Shown one piece after another: positions 63,180 through 64,000 of a stretch of 64,000 nucleotides of DNA. Position 1 is the first letter of the stretch; every line of letters starts with the position of its first letter. Source of the DNA: Deroplatys truncata (Eukaryota > Arthropoda > Insecta > Mantodea > Mantidae); assembly GCA_030765065.1 (NCBI GenBank), contig CM060990.1, forward strand, positions 465,294,321 to 465,358,320, given 5' to 3'. Position numbers and translations under genes: made by a program. Under the pieces are notes generated by a model that was given only the letters and a program-made list of their open reading frames with translations, did no database searches and had not been told where the DNA came from.

Positions 63180-64000
63180 AGAAACCCTGGCGGATTATCA
63201 AATCCTTAAGAAAGGACAAAACTCAGTACTAGCATCCTCTACATGGTACTCGCGTTAGGCTCGCTTTCGAGCCACACGAGACAGCCAGTGTTTGCAGACT
63301 ATGTAGAACTTCAATTCGAACCCCGGGATGACCCCCAGGACGAAGACTTCACTGACCTTATGGAAGCGATTGTGGACTACCTCTTTGAGGACTCACAACC
63401 GCCTCACGAGGAGATCCACCTTCCTATAATCACCCCTAAACAGGTGGCTTCCGAACTCCAGAAACTGAACCCTAACAAATCCCCTGGACATGATGGTGTC
63501 ACGGCATCCATGCTCCAGCACCTTCCTCGAAAGGCCGTGATTCACTTGACGTGGATTTTCAATGAGCGCCTACATCTTCGCCACTTTCCAACTCATTTGA
63601 AGGAGGCAAGAATAGTGTGCATCTTGAAAACCGGCAAGGATCCGGTCTTCCCCTGTAATTACCGATCCATAAGCCTGCTCCCAACCGTTTCAAAAGCTTT
63701 TGAGCGGTTACTCCTGACCCGCCTTATTCCTCCATTTGAGGAAAGCACCTCCTCCCGGATCACCAGTTTGGTTTTCGCCATGGACATTCCACAACCTTGC
63801 AGTTACTGCGAGTGGCCGAGAAGGCCTTTCTGGGATTCCAGGAGAACTTCAAGACCATTGTGGTACTGCTTGACGTAGAGAATGCATTTGACACCACGTG
63901 GCATCAAGGCCTTTTGTGCAAAGCCAAGGAGGCAGACCTCCCTCCTCCCTATCTTGCGCTGATAAGCAGTTTCCTGCGAGACCGTGTTTTCAGAGTAAGA
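63180..64000 (+). pseudogene. LINE B reverse transcriptase, 5' part, truncated by the window
   Basis: The 211-codon frame 63243-63878 has ITPKQVASELQKLNPNKSPG, HDGVTASMLQHLPRKAVIHL, FNERLHLRHFPTHLKEARIV and NYRSISLLPTVSKAFERLLL. Frame shifts follow, with LPDHQFGFRHGHSTTLQLLR and FKTIVVLLDVENAFDTTW (first catalytic Asp, D-V-E-N-A-F-D) continuing to FLRDRVFRV at the edge. Shifts near 63760 disrupt it. The P-N-K-S-P-G-H-D-G block is a hallmark of Jockey RTs. Confidence 0.84.

Larger units (their letters stand above)
61340..64000 (+). mobile_element. Jockey-like LINE, runs off the window (LINE B)
   Basis: Begins just after LINE A with a GC-rich leader, a short ORF1 remnant, an AT-rich insert at about 61980-62130, an endonuclease and a partial reverse transcriptase. 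The 3' part is beyond 64000. Order and style match the Jockey clade. Confidence 0.78.

Overview
This window is arthropod-like nuclear DNA, AT-rich and dominated by transposable elements. The evidence is APE-type LINEs, Penelope-like GIY-YIG fragments, hAT, Tc1/mariner and Sola-like DDD transposons, Gypsy LTR elements, tRNA-derived SINEs, long (ATT)n tracts, introns with GT/AG borders and almost no single-copy coding DNA. I cannot name the species. The transposon mix suggests a large-genome insect or other arthropod, and that is inference. Only one segment looks like host coding DNA: a 131-bp exon at 51012-51142 (minus) resembling the thioredoxin-fold part of TXNDC15. The rest of that gene was not found.

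Layout. 0-7 kb: a 0.2-kb tandem duplication, a hAT transposase relic, a complete 2.9-kb TIR transposon with a Sola-like transposase (2529-5463) and a LINE tail. 7.3-11.7 kb: a Gypsy element between two diverged LTRs, internally deleted so that gag abuts the integrase region, with a second transposon apparently nested in it. 13-14.1 kb: a tandem duplication of about 0.5 kb carrying a SINE. 14.3-22.3 kb: two LINEs meeting tail to tail at about 18.97 kb, the first split by a tRNA-derived SINE with 12-bp target duplications, the second with a 718-codon reverse transcriptase frame, then a Penelope-like fragment. 22.5-24.4 kb: decayed LINE pieces. 25.4-31.7 kb: a 400-bp MITE flanked by TTAA, a second Sola-like transposase copy with splice sites, a 65-bp tandem repeat and a hAT (DUF4371-like) relic.

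32.3-37.6 kb: an LTR element with approximately 0.9-kb LTRs and a candidate 5-bp duplication, invaded by a 5'-truncated LINE. 37.6-40.5 kb: a Tc1/mariner relic and another 5'-truncated LINE with an uninterrupted 447-codon frame. 40.8-43.9 kb: SINEs, a second copy of the 'IDSSKRSLK' family and a 448-bp SINE hairpin. 45.2-49.1 kb: a third Sola-like element with near-identical 32-bp TIRs, carrying a complete 1.3-kb mariner with 88-bp TIRs. 49-57.4 kb: the TXNDC15-like exon, a Penelope-like relic, a 'QYKN' transposase-like relic and a LINE relic. 57.7-64 kb is more GC-rich and holds two LINEs in series, the second (Jockey-like) running off the window edge.

The genes do not form an operon or pathway. 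The window records successive invasions whose order can partly be read from nesting: SINE into LINE, LINE into LTR element, mariner into Sola-like element, and probably a DNA transposon into Gypsy. Almost every transposase and reverse transcriptase is broken. The exceptions are the 718- and 447-codon LINE frames. Regions without support for any gene are listed as such.
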